Source of the DNA: Zoogloea sp021286885
Lineage (GTDB): Bacteria > Pseudomonadota > Gammaproteobacteria > Burkholderiales > Rhodocyclaceae
Assembly (NCBI RefSeq): GCF_041915215.1
Contig: NZ_JAYSBV010000009.1
DNA: 64,000 nucleotides
Reading direction: 5' to 3' (one strand)
This document shows positions 35,709-45,487 of the stretch, piece by piece. The position numbers and the translations under genes were made by a program. Positions within the stretch are counted from its first letter, which is position 1; each line of letters starts with the position of its first letter. The notes beneath the pieces are model-generated. The model was not told where the DNA came from. It worked only from the letters and a program-made list of their open reading frames with translations, and ran no database searches.

Positions 35709-35724
35709 CGAAATACCCGAACGC

Positions 35725-36201
35725 TCAGACGTAGCGAACGTCGATGATTTCCAGTTCGCGGACGCCGCCCGGGGCCTGAACCTCGGCCACATCGCCGGCA
35801 AACTTGCCAATCAGCGCCCGTGCAATCGGGGAGCTGATGGCCACTTTGCCTTCCTTGATGTCGGCTTCGTCATCGCCCACGATCTGGTAGGTCACCTGGT
35901 TGCCGGAGTCGAGATCCTCCAGATCCACGGTGGCACCGAACACGCAGCGACCATCGGCATCCAGCAGCTGGGGGTCGATGATCTGGGCGTTGGAGAGCTT
36001 ACCCTCCACTTCCCGGATACGCCCTTCGATGAAGCCTTGGCGTTCCTTGGCTGCATCGTATTCGGCGTTTTCCGAGAGGTCCCCGTGGGATCGAGCCTCG
36101 GCAATCGCAGCGATCACGTTGGGACGATCCACGGTCTTGAGGCGGTGCAACTCCTGCTTGAGTTTTTCAGCACCGGCAACAGTCAGGGGAACCTTGTTCA
36201 T
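35725..36201 (-). CDS. greA: Transcription elongation factor GreA
   Basis: A 158-residue factor that stimulates transcript cleavage by backtracked RNA polymerase. The N-terminal coiled coil carries the acidic tip in GDLSENAEYDAAKE, and the C-terminal FKBP-like domain contains ISSPIARALIGK. The start overlaps the carB stop by 4 bases, a coupling of pyrimidine synthesis with elongation factor seen in related bacteria. Confidence 0.96.
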   Translation of the reverse strand: MNKVPLTVAGAEKLKQELHRLKTVDRPNVIAAIAEARSHGDLSENAEYDAAKERQGFIEGRIREVEGKLSNAQIIDPQLLDADGRCVFGATVDLEDLDSGNQVTYQIVGDDEADIKEGKVAISSPIARALIGKFAGDVAEVQAPGGVRELEIIDVRYV

Positions 36202-39200
36202 GCCTTGGCAAGCTCCGCGTGGAGGCTTTGAAGCGCGTAGGCTTCAAGACCAGACAGATGACGCATACCCATGCAGGCGGCACGGGCACCTTCGATGGTG
36301 GTGTAGACGGTGACCTTGGCTGCCAGCGCGCTGGTGCGGATGGAGCGGGAGTCGGTCACAGCCTGACGCTTCTCTTCGACGGTGTTGATGACCAGCGCAA
36401 TCTCGTTGTTCTTGATCATATCAACAATGTGCGGACGGCCTTCGTTCACCTTGTTGACCGCAGACACGGGCAGACCAGCCGCCGCGATAGCGCCAGCGGT
36501 GCCACGGGTGGCGACCACGGAGAAGCCCAGATCCACCAGTTCGCGGGCCACTTCGACAGCCTTCGGGCGGTCGGCGTGCTTCACGCTGATGAAGGCCTTG
36601 CCGGAGGTCGGCAGACGCACACCGGCGCCCAGCTGGCTCTTGACGAAGGCTTCAGCGAAGGTGCGCCCCACGCCCATCACTTCACCGGTGGACTTCATCT
36701 CGGGCCCGAGGATGGTATCCACGCCGGGGAACTTGACGAAGGGGAACACGGCTTCCTTGACGGAGTAGTACGGAGGCACCACTTCACCGGCGATACCTTG
36801 GTCATCCAGGCTGCGACCGGCCATGCAACGGGCGGCGATCTTGGCCAGGGGCAGACTGCAGGCCTTGGAGACGAAGGGCACGGTGCGGGAAGCACGCGGG
36901 TTCACTTCGAGCACATAGACCACGGCGTCGTCGCCCTCGCCCTGGATGGCGAACTGGACGTTCATCAGGCCGCACACGTTCAGCGCACGGGCCATGGCTT
37001 CGGTCTGGCGACGCAGCTCGTCCTGGAGCTTGGGAGACAGGGTGTAGGGCGGCAGGGAGCAGGCAGAGTCACCGGAGTGAACGCCAGCCTGTTCGATGTG
37101 CTCCATGATCCCGCCGATCATCACGCGCTTGCCGTCGGAGAGGGCATCCACGTCCACTTCAGTGGCGTCGTTCAGGAAGCGGTCGAGCAGCACCGGAGAG
37201 TCGTTGGAGACCTTGACGGCCTCGCGCATGTAGCGCTCCAGATCCTTCTGCTCGTGGACGATTTCCATCGCCCGGCCGCCCAGCACGTAAGACGGACGCA
37301 CCACCAGGGGGTAGCCGATTTCGGCGGCCAGACGCACGGCGTCTTCAGGGGTACGGGCAGTCCGGTTGGGAGGCTGCTTGAGGCCCAGATCGTTGAGCAG
37401 CTTCTGGAAGCGCTCCCGGTCTTCAGCCGCGTCGATCATGTCCGGCGTGGTGCCGATGATGGGCACACCATTGGCTTCCAGGTCACGGGCACGCTTGAGC
37501 GGGGTCTGGCCGCCAAACTGGACGATCACGCCAACGGGCTTCTCGACCGCAACGATTTCCAGGATGTCTTCCAGGGTCAGCGGTTCGAAGTACAGCCGGT
37601 CGGAGGTGTCGTAGTCGGTGGACACGGTTTCCGGGTTGCAGTTGACCATGATGGTTTCGTAACCATCTTCGCGCATGGCCATGGCGGCGTGCACGCAGCA
37701 GTAGTCAAACTCGATGCCCTGGCCGATCCGGTTCGGGCCGCCGCCCAGCACCATGATCTTCTTGTTGCTGGTGGGCTGAGCCTCGCACTCTTCCTCGTAG
37801 GAGGAGTACAGATAGGCGGTGGAGGTGGAGAATTCTGCAGCGCAGGTATCCACGCGCTTGTAGACCGGACGCACACCGGCTGCATGACGATGCAGGCGGA
37901 CGGCGGTTTCATCGGTGGCCAGCAGCTTGGCCAGACGACGGTCGGCAAAGCCCTTGCGCTTCAGTTCGCGCAGCTCGGCAGCGCCGAGGCCCTTCAGGGA
38001 ACGGCCCACCAGGGACTTTTCGGTCTTGACGATGTCTTCGATCTGGACCAGGAACCAGGGGTCGATGCGGGTCAGGGCGTGGACTTGCTCCATGCTCATG
38101 CCTTCGCGGAAGGCCTGGCCCACGTACCAGATGCGGGAAGCGCCCGGCTCGGACAGTTCGCGCTCCAGTTCGTCCATGTCGGTATCGACTTCGTCCAGAC
38201 CATAGGCGCCGGTTTCCAGACCGCGCAGGGCCTTCTGGAAAGATTCCTGGAAGGTACGGCCCATGGCCATCACTTCACCCACGGACTTCATCTGGGTGGT
38301 CAGACGGTCGTTGGCGAGGGGGAACTTCTCGAAGGCGAAACGCGGGATCTTGGTGACCACGTAGTCGATGGAGGGCTCGAAGGACGCTGGGGTCGCGCCG
38401 CCGGTGATGTCGTTCTTCAGCTCGTCCAGGGTGTAACCCACCGCCAGCTTGGCCGCGATCTTTGCAATCGGGAAACCGGTAGCCTTGGAGGCCAGGGCGG
38501 AGGAACGGGACACGCGGGGGTTCATCTCGATCACGATCATGCGCCCATCCTTGGGGTTGATCGCGAACTGAACGTTGGAGCCGCCGGTATCCACACCAAT
38601 CTCGCGCAGCACGGCCACGGAGGCGTTACGCAGGAGTTGATATTCCTTGTCGGTCAGGGTCTGGGCCGGAGCCACGGTGATGGAGTCACCGGTGTGAACG
38701 CCCATCGGATCAAGGTTTTCGATGGAGCACACGATGATGCAGTTATCCGCCTTGTCGCGGACCACTTCCATCTCGTATTCCTTCCAGCCGATCAGGGATT
38801 CTTCGATCAGCAGCTCGTTGGTCGGGGAGGCTTCCAGACCACGCTTGCAGATCTCGGCAAATTCTTCGGAGTTGTAGGCGATGCCGCCACCGGTGCCGCC
38901 CAGGGTGAAGGACGGGCGGATGATGACCGGAAAACCGATCTCAACCTGCACCTGGAGCGCTTCTTCCATGCTGTGCGCGATGCCGGAACGGGCAGAGCCC
39001 AGGCCGATCTTGGTCATCGCATCCTTGAACTTCAGGCGATCTTCAGCCTTGTCGATGGCCTCTTCGTTGGCACCGATGAGTTCAACGTTGTACTTGGTCA
39101 GCACGCCATTGCGCGCCAGATCGAGGGCGCAGTTGAGCGCGGTCTGACCACCCATGGTGGGCAGCACGGCGTTGGGGCGTTCCTTCTCGATGATCCGCTC

Positions 39201-39422
39201 GACCACCTGCCAGGTAATGGGCTCGATGTAGGTCACATCGGCGGTACCCGGGTCGGTCATGATGGTGGCCGGGTTGGAGTTCACCAGGATGACCCGGTAA
39301 CCCTCTTCACGCAAGGCCTTGCAAGCCTGGGCGCCGGAGTAGTCGAATTCGCAGGCCTGACCGATGATGATCGGGCCGGCGCCGATGATGAGGATGGACT
39401 TGATGTCTGTACGTTTTGGCAT
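36198..39422 (-). CDS. carB: Carbamoyl-phosphate synthase large subunit
   Basis: A 1074-residue enzyme making carbamoyl phosphate for arginine and pyrimidines. It holds two ATP-grasp halves, each with an IMVLGGGPNRIGQGIEFD-type or ILIIGAGPIIIGQACEFD-type start, an oligomerisation region and a C-terminal MGS-like allosteric domain (from about residue 940). Normal length, no gaps. The start is MPKRTDIKS; the open frame is 16 codons longer. It lies 72 bases after carA and overlaps greA. Confidence 0.97.
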   Translation of the reverse strand: MPKRTDIKSILIIGAGPIIIGQACEFDYSGAQACKALREEGYRVILVNSNPATIMTDPGTADVTYIEPITWQVVERIIEKERPNAVLPTMGGQTALNCALDLARNGVLTKYNVELIGANEEAIDKAEDRLKFKDAMTKIGLGSARSGIAHSMEEALQVQVEIGFPVIIRPSFTLGGTGGGIAYNSEEFAEICKRGLEASPTNELLIEESLIGWKEYEMEVVRDKADNCIIVCSIENLDPMGVHTGDSITVAPAQTLTDKEYQLLRNASVAVLREIGVDTGGSNVQFAINPKDGRMIVIEMNPRVSRSSALASKATGFPIAKIAAKLAVGYTLDELKNDITGGATPASFEPSIDYVVTKIPRFAFEKFPLANDRLTTQMKSVGEVMAMGRTFQESFQKALRGLETGAYGLDEVDTDMDELERELSEPGASRIWYVGQAFREGMSMEQVHALTRIDPWFLVQIEDIVKTEKSLVGRSLKGLGAAELRELKRKGFADRRLAKLLATDETAVRLHRHAAGVRPVYKRVDTCAAEFSTSTAYLYSSYEEECEAQPTSNKKIMVLGGGPNRIGQGIEFDYCCVHAAMAMREDGYETIMVNCNPETVSTDYDTSDRLYFEPLTLEDILEIVAVEKPVGVIVQFGGQTPLKRARDLEANGVPIIGTTPDMIDAAEDRERFQKLLNDLGLKQPPNRTARTPEDAVRLAAEIGYPLVVRPSYVLGGRAMEIVHEQKDLERYMREAVKVSNDSPVLLDRFLNDATEVDVDALSDGKRVMIGGIMEHIEQAGVHSGDSACSLPPYTLSPKLQDELRRQTEAMARALNVCGLMNVQFAIQGEGDDAVVYVLEVNPRASRTVPFVSKACSLPLAKIAARCMAGRSLDDQGIAGEVVPPYYSVKEAVFPFVKFPGVDTILGPEMKSTGEVMGVGRTFAEAFVKSQLGAGVRLPTSGKAFISVKHADRPKAVEVARELVDLGFSVVATRGTAGAIAAAGLPVSAVNKVNEGRPHIVDMIKNNEIALVINTVEEKRQAVTDSRSIRTSALAAKVTVYTTIEGARAACMGMRHLSGLEAYALQSLHAELAKA

Positions 39423-39494
39423 GGTTCTTCTGGGTAAATCAGGCGGTTGTCCGGGAGTGCTGGGGCGCATCCGGGAGCAGGATGCGCCGTCGGA

Positions 39495-40643
39495 TCAGGC
39501 CTGACCCCTCGCCTCCATCAGCGAAATGAAACGGTCGAACAGATAGGCCACGTCGTGGGGGCCGGGGCTGGCTTCCGGGTGACCCTGGAAGCAGAAGGCC
39601 GGCACGTCAGTCCGGGCGAGGCCTTGCAGGCTGCCGTCGAACAGGGAAACGTGGGTGGCGCGCAGATTGGCGGGCAGGCTCTCGGCATCCACCGCAAAAC
39701 CGTGGTTTTGGCTGGTGATCAGCACCTGACCGGAGTCCAGATCCTTCACCGGGTGGTTGGCCCCGTGGTGACCGAACTTCATCTTCAGGGTGCGGGCGCC
39801 AGAAGCCAGGGCCAGCAGCTGGTGACCCAGGCAGATGCCGAAGGTCGGAATGCCCTTGGCCAGCACTTCCTGAATGGCCTTGATGGCGTAGTCGCAGGGC
39901 TCCGGATCGCCAGGGCCGTTGGACAGGAACACACCATCCGGATTGAGGGCCAGCACTTCAGCAGCGGGGGTCTGGGCGGGCACCACGGTCAGGCGGCAGC
40001 CGCGTTCGGCCAGCATGCGCAGAATGTTGCGCTTGACGCCGAAATCGTAGGCCACCACATGGAAGCGCGGGGCTTCTTGGTTGACGTAGCCCTTGTCGAG
40101 CTGCCATTCACCTTCGGTCCAGCTGTAGGACTCGGTGGAGGAAACCACCTTGGCCAGATCCATGCCGGCCAGACCGGGGAAGCCCCGGGCCTGGGCCAGG
40201 GCCACTTCGGTGCTCAGCTCGGCAGCGGTATTGGCGGTGATGATGCAGCCAGCTTGGGCACCCTTCTCACGCAGAATGCGGGTGAGCTTGCGGGTGTCGA
40301 TGCCGGCGATGGCGACGATGTTTTCGGACTTGAGATAGGCATCCAGCGCCTGCTCATTCCGCCAGTTGGAGGCGAGCAGGGGCAGATCACGAATCACCAG
40401 GCCGGCGGCGTAAACCTTGCCGGCTTCGCAATCTTCCCGGTTGATACCGGTGTTGCCGATGTGGGGATAAGTGAGGGTGACGATCTGACGACAATAGCTA
40501 GGGTCGGTGAGGATTTCCTGATAACCGGACATGGAGGTGTTGAACACCACTTCACCGGTCGTCACCCCTACGGCCCCGATACCTTTACCGTAAAACACCG
40601 TCCCGTCGGCGAGGGCAAGAATGGCGGGCGGGAAAGCTGACAC
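39495..40643 (-). CDS. carA: Carbamoyl-phosphate synthase small subunit (glutaminase)
   Basis: A 382-residue glutamine amidotransferase supplying ammonia to CarB. The nucleophile Cys is in FGICLGHQLLA, with His and Glu in QGHPEASPGPHD. The N-terminal FPPAILALADGTVFYG is the family start. A GTG is chosen because GAGGAG lies 6 bases upstream; an ATG 14 codons earlier is open but has no such site. Confidence 0.96.
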   Translation of the reverse strand: MSAFPPAILALADGTVFYGKGIGAVGVTTGEVVFNTSMSGYQEILTDPSYCRQIVTLTYPHIGNTGINREDCEAGKVYAAGLVIRDLPLLASNWRNEQALDAYLKSENIVAIAGIDTRKLTRILREKGAQAGCIITANTAAELSTEVALAQARGFPGLAGMDLAKVVSSTESYSWTEGEWQLDKGYVNQEAPRFHVVAYDFGVKRNILRMLAERGCRLTVVPAQTPAAEVLALNPDGVFLSNGPGDPEPCDYAIKAIQEVLAKGIPTFGICLGHQLLALASGARTLKMKFGHHGANHPVKDLDSGQVLITSQNHGFAVDAESLPANLRATHVSLFDGSLQGLARTDVPAFCFQGHPEASPGPHDVAYLFDRFISLMEARGQA

Positions 40644-40721
40644 GGCGAACTCCTCGGAAGAATCTTGTGATTGAACGACTGGCATGGATAGCGATAATGG
40701 CTACAGCCCGCGCTATACATG

Positions 40722-40754
40722 AAAAACGGGATCAGCCCACATAAGGCTATCCCG
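40722..40754 (-). terminator. Intrinsic terminator between the hybrid kinase gene and carA
   Basis: On the minus strand an imperfect stem pairs CGGGAT(A)GCC with GGC(T)GATCCCG around a TTATGTG loop, followed by TTTTT. It most simply ends the hybrid kinase transcript, leaving about 80 bases for a carA promoter; a carA leader attenuator is the alternative. Confidence 0.75.
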
Positions 40755-40858
40755 CTTAAAAACTCCCGAATTATAGCCTGAAGGCCACACTTCGGGCAAA
40801 CCTTGTTGTCGGGATTCTGACAAGGGGCTGACAAATCGCCGGGCAAGCCCCACACAGC

Positions 40859-43345
40859 TCACCTGCCGAGGCAGGATTTGCGCAAAACCCCCACCAGCAG
40901 CTGAAGCTCGCGCAGCAGACGTGGCATCAGCTCGTCCACAGCGGCGCCCTCACCTGCCCGCGCAGCCTGCTCCACCGCCTGGGCAGCCTGCAAAAAACCC
41001 GTGGCGTGAAACACGCTGACACTTCCTTTGAGCGCATGCACCCGCTCCCGCAGCCGGGCCCAGGCCCGGTTTTTCCAGGCTTCGCGCAACTGCCCTTGCT
41101 GGCGCTCGACCCCCTCCAGAAACATCTGGGCCATTTCATGCAGCGCCTGCCGGTTGCCTCCCAACAAGGCCAGGGTTTCATCCAGATCAGCCACCACCGG
41201 ACTCCCCCCTAGATCGGCCCAGGCGTGGGCCCCCTCTTCGGCTGGATGCATCGCCCCCCCGCCCCCAGCCGCCAGCGTGCGCATCACATCCAGCAACAAT
41301 TCAGGGTGCACCGGCTTGCTCAGATAGGCATCCATCCCCGCCGCCAAGCAGCGCTCCCGATCAGCAGGCAAGGCATGAGCAGTCATGGCCACGACGGGCA
41401 AAGGGCGCCATTCACCACCAATCACCCAGCTTCTGCGCGCCTCCAGGGCCCGGATGGCGCGCAGGGTTTCAAACCCATCCATGCCCGGCAACTGGATATC
41501 CAGCAAGACCAGATCAAAATGGCGCCGGGCATCAATCACTTCTAAAGCCTCCGTGCCGCTGCCCACCTGAGTCACACGATGCCCCGCCTGGCGCAACACA
41601 GCCCCCAAGGCAAGCTGGATCAAGGGACTGTCATCCACCAACAGAACATCCTGGGGCGGCAGCGCCGCCAGGGCCTGCAACGCAGTACCTTCCACGGGCG
41701 GCACGCTGAGCACCGGGGCACCCTGCAGCGCCTGCATCAAGGTGTTTTCCAAGGTCTGCGCAGAGAAAGGCTTGAGCAGATGCCCCCCCACATGCAAGCC
41801 GGCCAGACGGGGCGCCTGCACCTGCTTCAAGGCCGGATCGCACATCAGAACCACCCTTTCCAGGGTGGGCCATCCCGCGCTCAAACGCTCTACCAGCCCC
41901 AACCCCCCAGGCGGTGCCATACGGGCATCCAGCAGCAGAAAATCAAACGCCTCACCCTGACGGGAGGCTTGGGCCAGGGCCTGGAGCGCCTCGTCCCCGT
42001 CGGCCACCTCCACCACCTCAAGCCCCCAGCTGCCGAGCAGCCCACGCAAGCTACGCCGCCAGCGGGCATTGGGCGCCGCCAGCAAAACGCGCCGCCCCTC
42101 CAGGCGTGGGGCGGCACCCACCTGGATGGGCTCGCCGGCAAACGTCAAGGGCACATCAAACATGAACACGCTTCCCCGCCCAGGCCGGCTACCCAAGCGT
42201 ATGCGCCCGCCCATCAGGGCCACCATGCGGCGGCAGAGGGCCAGACCCAGACCACTCCCCCCATGGGTACGGGCATGGGAAGGCAAGACCTGGACGAAGG
42301 GATCAAAAATCCGCTGGCGCAAGGCTGGCGGAACGCCGCAACCTGAATCCCGCACCGACACCAGCAAACGCGCCCCTTCTGCACCCGCGACACGGCGCAC
42401 GAACACCTCCACCCGACCACTGTCGGTAAACCGGATCGCGTTACTGAGCAGATTGCTGATGACTTGGCGCATGCGCAGGGGGTCGCCCCGCACGCTCAGA
42501 GGCACATCGGGCGCCAGGGTATAGAAACACTCCAGGCCCTTGCGCTCGGCTTCCGGCGCCAGGGTGCGCAGGGTGGTGTCCAGCAGTTCGGGCAGGGAAA
42601 ACGCCACCTGCTCCAGCTGCATCCCCCCCGCCTCCAGCCGGGCCAAGTCCAGCACATCATTCACGATGCAGAGCAACATGTCCGCAGAACCACGCAGCGC
42701 CTGCAGATATTCCCGCTGATCGGTGCTGAGACGGCCGTCCATCACCAGATCAACCAGCCCGCGCATACCGCCCAAGGGCGTGCGGATTTCATGGCTCACC
42801 CCTGCCAGCAATTCTTCGCGGGCGCGCAAAGCCGCCTCCAGCTCACGAATGCGCTCCTGTTCGGCGCTGGCATCCCGATACACGCCCCACCACACCCCGT
42901 CACCCCGCAAGCGCCCGCGCAATTCCAGCCAGCGGGGCACAGCACCCGCAGCCTGCCAGCAGGCAAGCCCGGTGAAAAAGCCGCCACGCTGGCGGCAACG
43001 CAGGACGCGGCGCAACAAGCGCACACGCTCGCCCCACGCCAAGCCCGACATCAACTGGGGCAGACTCAGGGCGCCCAAGCCCTCCAGACGCAGCAGGTTT
43101 TCATCGGAATGCCAGACCCACTGGCCACCCGCACAGAGCTGGGCCCAATATTCCAAGCCTGTCTCAGCGCGCTCGGCGCGTTCTTCGGCAAGCAGCCGCT
43201 CATGCAGCAGGCGCTGCTGGCGTGAGGATGCCCGGGGGCTGGCCGGCTCAGGGGCGCTACGCCCCAGGGGCGATGGGATCTGAGGAGAAGAAAAGGGATT
43301 CACGGCGGCCGAAGTCCCAGGAGGGCGGGCGCAGCCCATCTGCAC
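40859..43345 (-). CDS. Soluble hybrid histidine kinase: PAS-like / HisKA / HATPase / REC / REC / Hpt
   Basis: An 828-residue BarA/EvgS-like phosphorelay protein without membrane spans. A PAS-like region (about 70-160) is followed by a short coiled coil, HisKA with His185 (GVSHEIRTP), HATPase (N box near 298-303, DSGCGVP), a first receiver-like domain (418-540), a second receiver (565-690, phospho-acceptor Asp616, LLDIQLPGMDG) and an Hpt domain with His770 (RVHALKGS). The first receiver has Asp473 but lacks the acidic pair that binds magnesium, so it looks degenerate. The relay His185-Asp616-His770 should be intact. Partner and signal are unknown. It sits between dapB and carA, with its own terminator downstream. 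Confidence 0.9.
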   Translation of the reverse strand: MQMGCARPPGTSAAVNPFSSPQIPSPLGRSAPEPASPRASSRQQRLLHERLLAEERAERAETGLEYWAQLCAGGQWVWHSDENLLRLEGLGALSLPQLMSGLAWGERVRLLRRVLRCRQRGGFFTGLACWQAAGAVPRWLELRGRLRGDGVWWGVYRDASAEQERIRELEAALRAREELLAGVSHEIRTPLGGMRGLVDLVMDGRLSTDQREYLQALRGSADMLLCIVNDVLDLARLEAGGMQLEQVAFSLPELLDTTLRTLAPEAERKGLECFYTLAPDVPLSVRGDPLRMRQVISNLLSNAIRFTDSGRVEVFVRRVAGAEGARLLVSVRDSGCGVPPALRQRIFDPFVQVLPSHARTHGGSGLGLALCRRMVALMGGRIRLGSRPGRGSVFMFDVPLTFAGEPIQVGAAPRLEGRRVLLAAPNARWRRSLRGLLGSWGLEVVEVADGDEALQALAQASRQGEAFDFLLLDARMAPPGGLGLVERLSAGWPTLERVVLMCDPALKQVQAPRLAGLHVGGHLLKPFSAQTLENTLMQALQGAPVLSVPPVEGTALQALAALPPQDVLLVDDSPLIQLALGAVLRQAGHRVTQVGSGTEALEVIDARRHFDLVLLDIQLPGMDGFETLRAIRALEARRSWVIGGEWRPLPVVAMTAHALPADRERCLAAGMDAYLSKPVHPELLLDVMRTLAAGGGGAMHPAEEGAHAWADLGGSPVVADLDETLALLGGNRQALHEMAQMFLEGVERQQGQLREAWKNRAWARLRERVHALKGSVSVFHATGFLQAAQAVEQAARAGEGAAVDELMPRLLRELQLLVGVLRKSCLGR

Positions 43346-43435
43346 CCGTTACTTTCGGCCTAACGGCGCCCAAGGTGTTCAACTTGAGCACCGCCCCCGC
43401 CGCCGTGGGGCGGGGTGGCATTACGTTTCAACGAC

Positions 43436-44242
43436 TTAGCGCAGCCCGAGCACATCCTGCATGTCGAACAGACCCGCTTCGCGCCCGGCCAGGAAACGGG
43501 CGGCGCGCAGGCTGCCCAGGGCATAGGGCATACGGCTGCCCGACTTGTGGGTGATCTCAATGCGCTCGCCGATGCCGGCAAACAGCACGGTGTGGTCGCC
43601 CACGATGTCGCCGCCGCGCACGGTGGCAAAGCCGATGGTCTGGCTGTCGCGCTCGCCAGTCACGCCTTCACGGCCATATACGGCGCAGCTTTCCAGATCG
43701 CGACCCAGGGCCTTGGCCACCACTTCGCCCATGCGCAGGGCGGTGCCGGAGGGGGCGTCCACCTTGAGGCGGTGGTGGGCTTCGATCACTTCGATGTCGT
43801 AGCCTTCATTCAGGATACGGGCAGCCACGTCCAGCAGCTTGAACACCGCATTCACACCCACCGCCATGTTGGGCGCACACACCACCGGGATGTGCTTGGC
43901 TGCTTCGGCAATGGCGGCCTTGCCTTCGGCGCTGAAGCCGGTGGTGCCGATCACCATCGCGCACTTGTTTGCCTGGGCCAGGGCCAGATGTTCGAGGGTG
44001 CCTTCGGGGCGGGTGAAGTCGATCAGGCAATCGGCCTGGGCGAGGCCGGCGGCCACATCGCTGGTAATGGCCACGCCGCAGGGCGCAGCCACCAGTTCGC
44101 CGGCATCCTTGCCCAGGAAGGAGCTGCCTTCCCGTTCAAACGCGGCCACCAGCTCGGCATCGGGGGCCTGGAGGGTGGCTTCGATCAACATGCGGCCCAT
44201 ACGGCCGGAGGCGCCTGCAATGGCGATACGAATCTTGCTCAT
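43436..44242 (-). CDS. dapB: 4-hydroxy-tetrahydrodipicolinate reductase
   Basis: A 268-residue NAD(P)H enzyme of lysine and diaminopimelate synthesis. It shows the nucleotide-binding IAIAGASGRMGR, GTTGFS, and the signature EAHHRLKVDAPSGTA with the catalytic His and Lys. The start is MSKIRIAIAG; the open frame runs 42 codons further upstream without family sequence. It follows bamE after 170 bases that show no gene. Confidence 0.97.
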   Translation of the reverse strand: MSKIRIAIAGASGRMGRMLIEATLQAPDAELVAAFEREGSSFLGKDAGELVAAPCGVAITSDVAAGLAQADCLIDFTRPEGTLEHLALAQANKCAMVIGTTGFSAEGKAAIAEAAKHIPVVCAPNMAVGVNAVFKLLDVAARILNEGYDIEVIEAHHRLKVDAPSGTALRMGEVVAKALGRDLESCAVYGREGVTGERDSQTIGFATVRGGDIVGDHTVLFAGIGERIEITHKSGSRMPYALGSLRAARFLAGREAGLFDMQDVLGLR

Positions 44243-44412
44243 GGAAAATTCCTGTCCTGCGATAAGTGCACGGCTCGCCCACACGGCAAGCCCCTTGCAG
44301 ATGAAATGAAAACAGTGCTGTGGGATGAAGCGCCCCCAGGCCGGGAGAGCCTCCCAGGCCTGACTCAAGCCTTACCCTCGCCCAAACGCGGGGGATGGAG
44401 AGCGGATGAAAC

Positions 44413-44763
44413 TCAGGGACGCGCCGGGGCCGGTTCGGCCACCTTCACATCGCCCTCCACCCGGGTGAGCTTGCCATCGGCAAAAAATACGCTCAGGCGA
44501 CGCTGACTGGCTTCACCCTTGCCCGGTGCGAGCCGATAAACATAGTCCCAGCGCTCGGCGTGGAACACGTCGGACACCAGGGGCGTGCCCAGCACGAAGC
44601 GCACCTGCTCCCGGCTCATGCCAGGTTTAAGCTGATCCACCATTTCCTGGGTCACGTAGTTCCCTTGACGCACGTCGATCCGGTAGGGACTCACGAAATC
44701 ACGGACAGCGGTGCAGCCGGCCAGACTGCCGAGCAGCACGAAGGACAAAAGCAGTTTACGCAT
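44413..44763 (-). CDS. bamE: Outer-membrane assembly lipoprotein BamE
   Basis: A 116-residue lipoprotein of the BAM complex. The signal peptide ends in a lipobox LAGC, and the mature protein has YRIDVRQGN, LKPGMSREQVRFVLGTPL and RWDYVYRL, the SmpA/OmlA fold. An ATG three codons upstream is also possible. It is divergent from fur, the usual arrangement. Confidence 0.95.
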   Translation of the reverse strand: MRKLLLSFVLLGSLAGCTAVRDFVSPYRIDVRQGNYVTQEMVDQLKPGMSREQVRFVLGTPLVSDVFHAERWDYVYRLAPGKGEASQRRLSVFFADGKLTRVEGDVKVAEPAPARP

Positions 44764-44875
44764 GGTGGGCATGTTGTTACGGGACGGGCCACATTCTCAA
44801 GGTGGGTCGGAAACTATATCATAGGGGGCTGGCTGGTTCTTCGACCAGCCTTTTCCACGTTTTCGGGGCTTCCCC

Positions 44876-45370
44876 ATGTCCAGCAACTCCCAAAACCTAA
44901 AAAATATCGGCCTGAAGGCTACCTTCCCCCGACTGAAGATCCTCGACCTGTTCCAGAAGGCCGAGACGCGTCATCTTACCGCCGAGGACGTGTATCGCCT
45001 GCTGATTGCGGAAGACATGGATATCGGTCTTGCCACCGTTTACCGCGTCCTCACCCAGTTCGAGCAGGCCGGCCTGCTGGAACGCCATTACTTTGAATCC
45101 GGCAAGGCGGTGTTCGAGCTGAACGAAGGCCACCACCACGACCATCTGGTATGCCTGCAATGCGGCCGGGTCGAAGAGTTCTTCGATCCCGAAATCGAAG
45201 AACGCCAGAACCGGATCGCCCAGGAGCGGGGCTTCGCAGTGCGCGAGCACGCCCTCTACCTGTACGCCGAGTGCATCAAGACAGATTGCCCCCACAAGGC
45301 GGGCGCCAACGGCCCGGGCCACAACCATGGCCACGGGCACGGCCACCCGAGCGGGAACGATCCGCTCTAA
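44876..45370 (+). CDS. fur: Ferric uptake regulator Fur
   Basis: A 164-residue iron-responsive repressor. The N-terminal winged helix includes GLKATFPRLKILDLF and DIGLATVYRVLTQFEQAGL; the dimer domain has the metal ligands in EGHHHDHLVCLQCGRVEEF and a CIKTDC motif. The C terminus carries an extra His-rich tail (GHNHGHGHGHPSG) longer than in E. coli Fur, as seen in some beta- and gammaproteobacteria. The 112 bases shared with bamE hold the divergent promoters, which were not resolved. Confidence 0.96.
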   Translation: MSSNSQNLKNIGLKATFPRLKILDLFQKAETRHLTAEDVYRLLIAEDMDIGLATVYRVLTQFEQAGLLERHYFESGKAVFELNEGHHHDHLVCLQCGRVEEFFDPEIEERQNRIAQERGFAVREHALYLYAECIKTDCPHKAGANGPGHNHGHGHGHPSGNDPL

Positions 45371-45421
45371 AGCACGGCTGCGCCACTGCACCGCTGTGGC
45401 ATCAGTAGCAAAATCAGCATC

Positions 45422-45456
45422 AAAACGGCGGGCCAAGACCAAGGCCCGCCGTTTTT
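45422..45456. terminator. Bidirectional intrinsic terminator between fur and recN
   Basis: Stem aaaacggcgggcc/ggcccgccgtttt with loop aagaccaa, followed by a T run on the plus strand and preceded by A residues for the convergent recN transcript. Confidence 0.93.
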
Positions 45457-45487
45457 TTACGTCCCTAGCCCCGGGCGTCAGGAGAGA

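Noticed and set aside
36219..39437. Long open frame on the plus strand opposite carB
   Set aside because: It is the mirror of carB produced by GC-rich codon bias; the minus-strand product has full CarB motifs while the plus-strand product is low-complexity Gly/His/Asp-rich.
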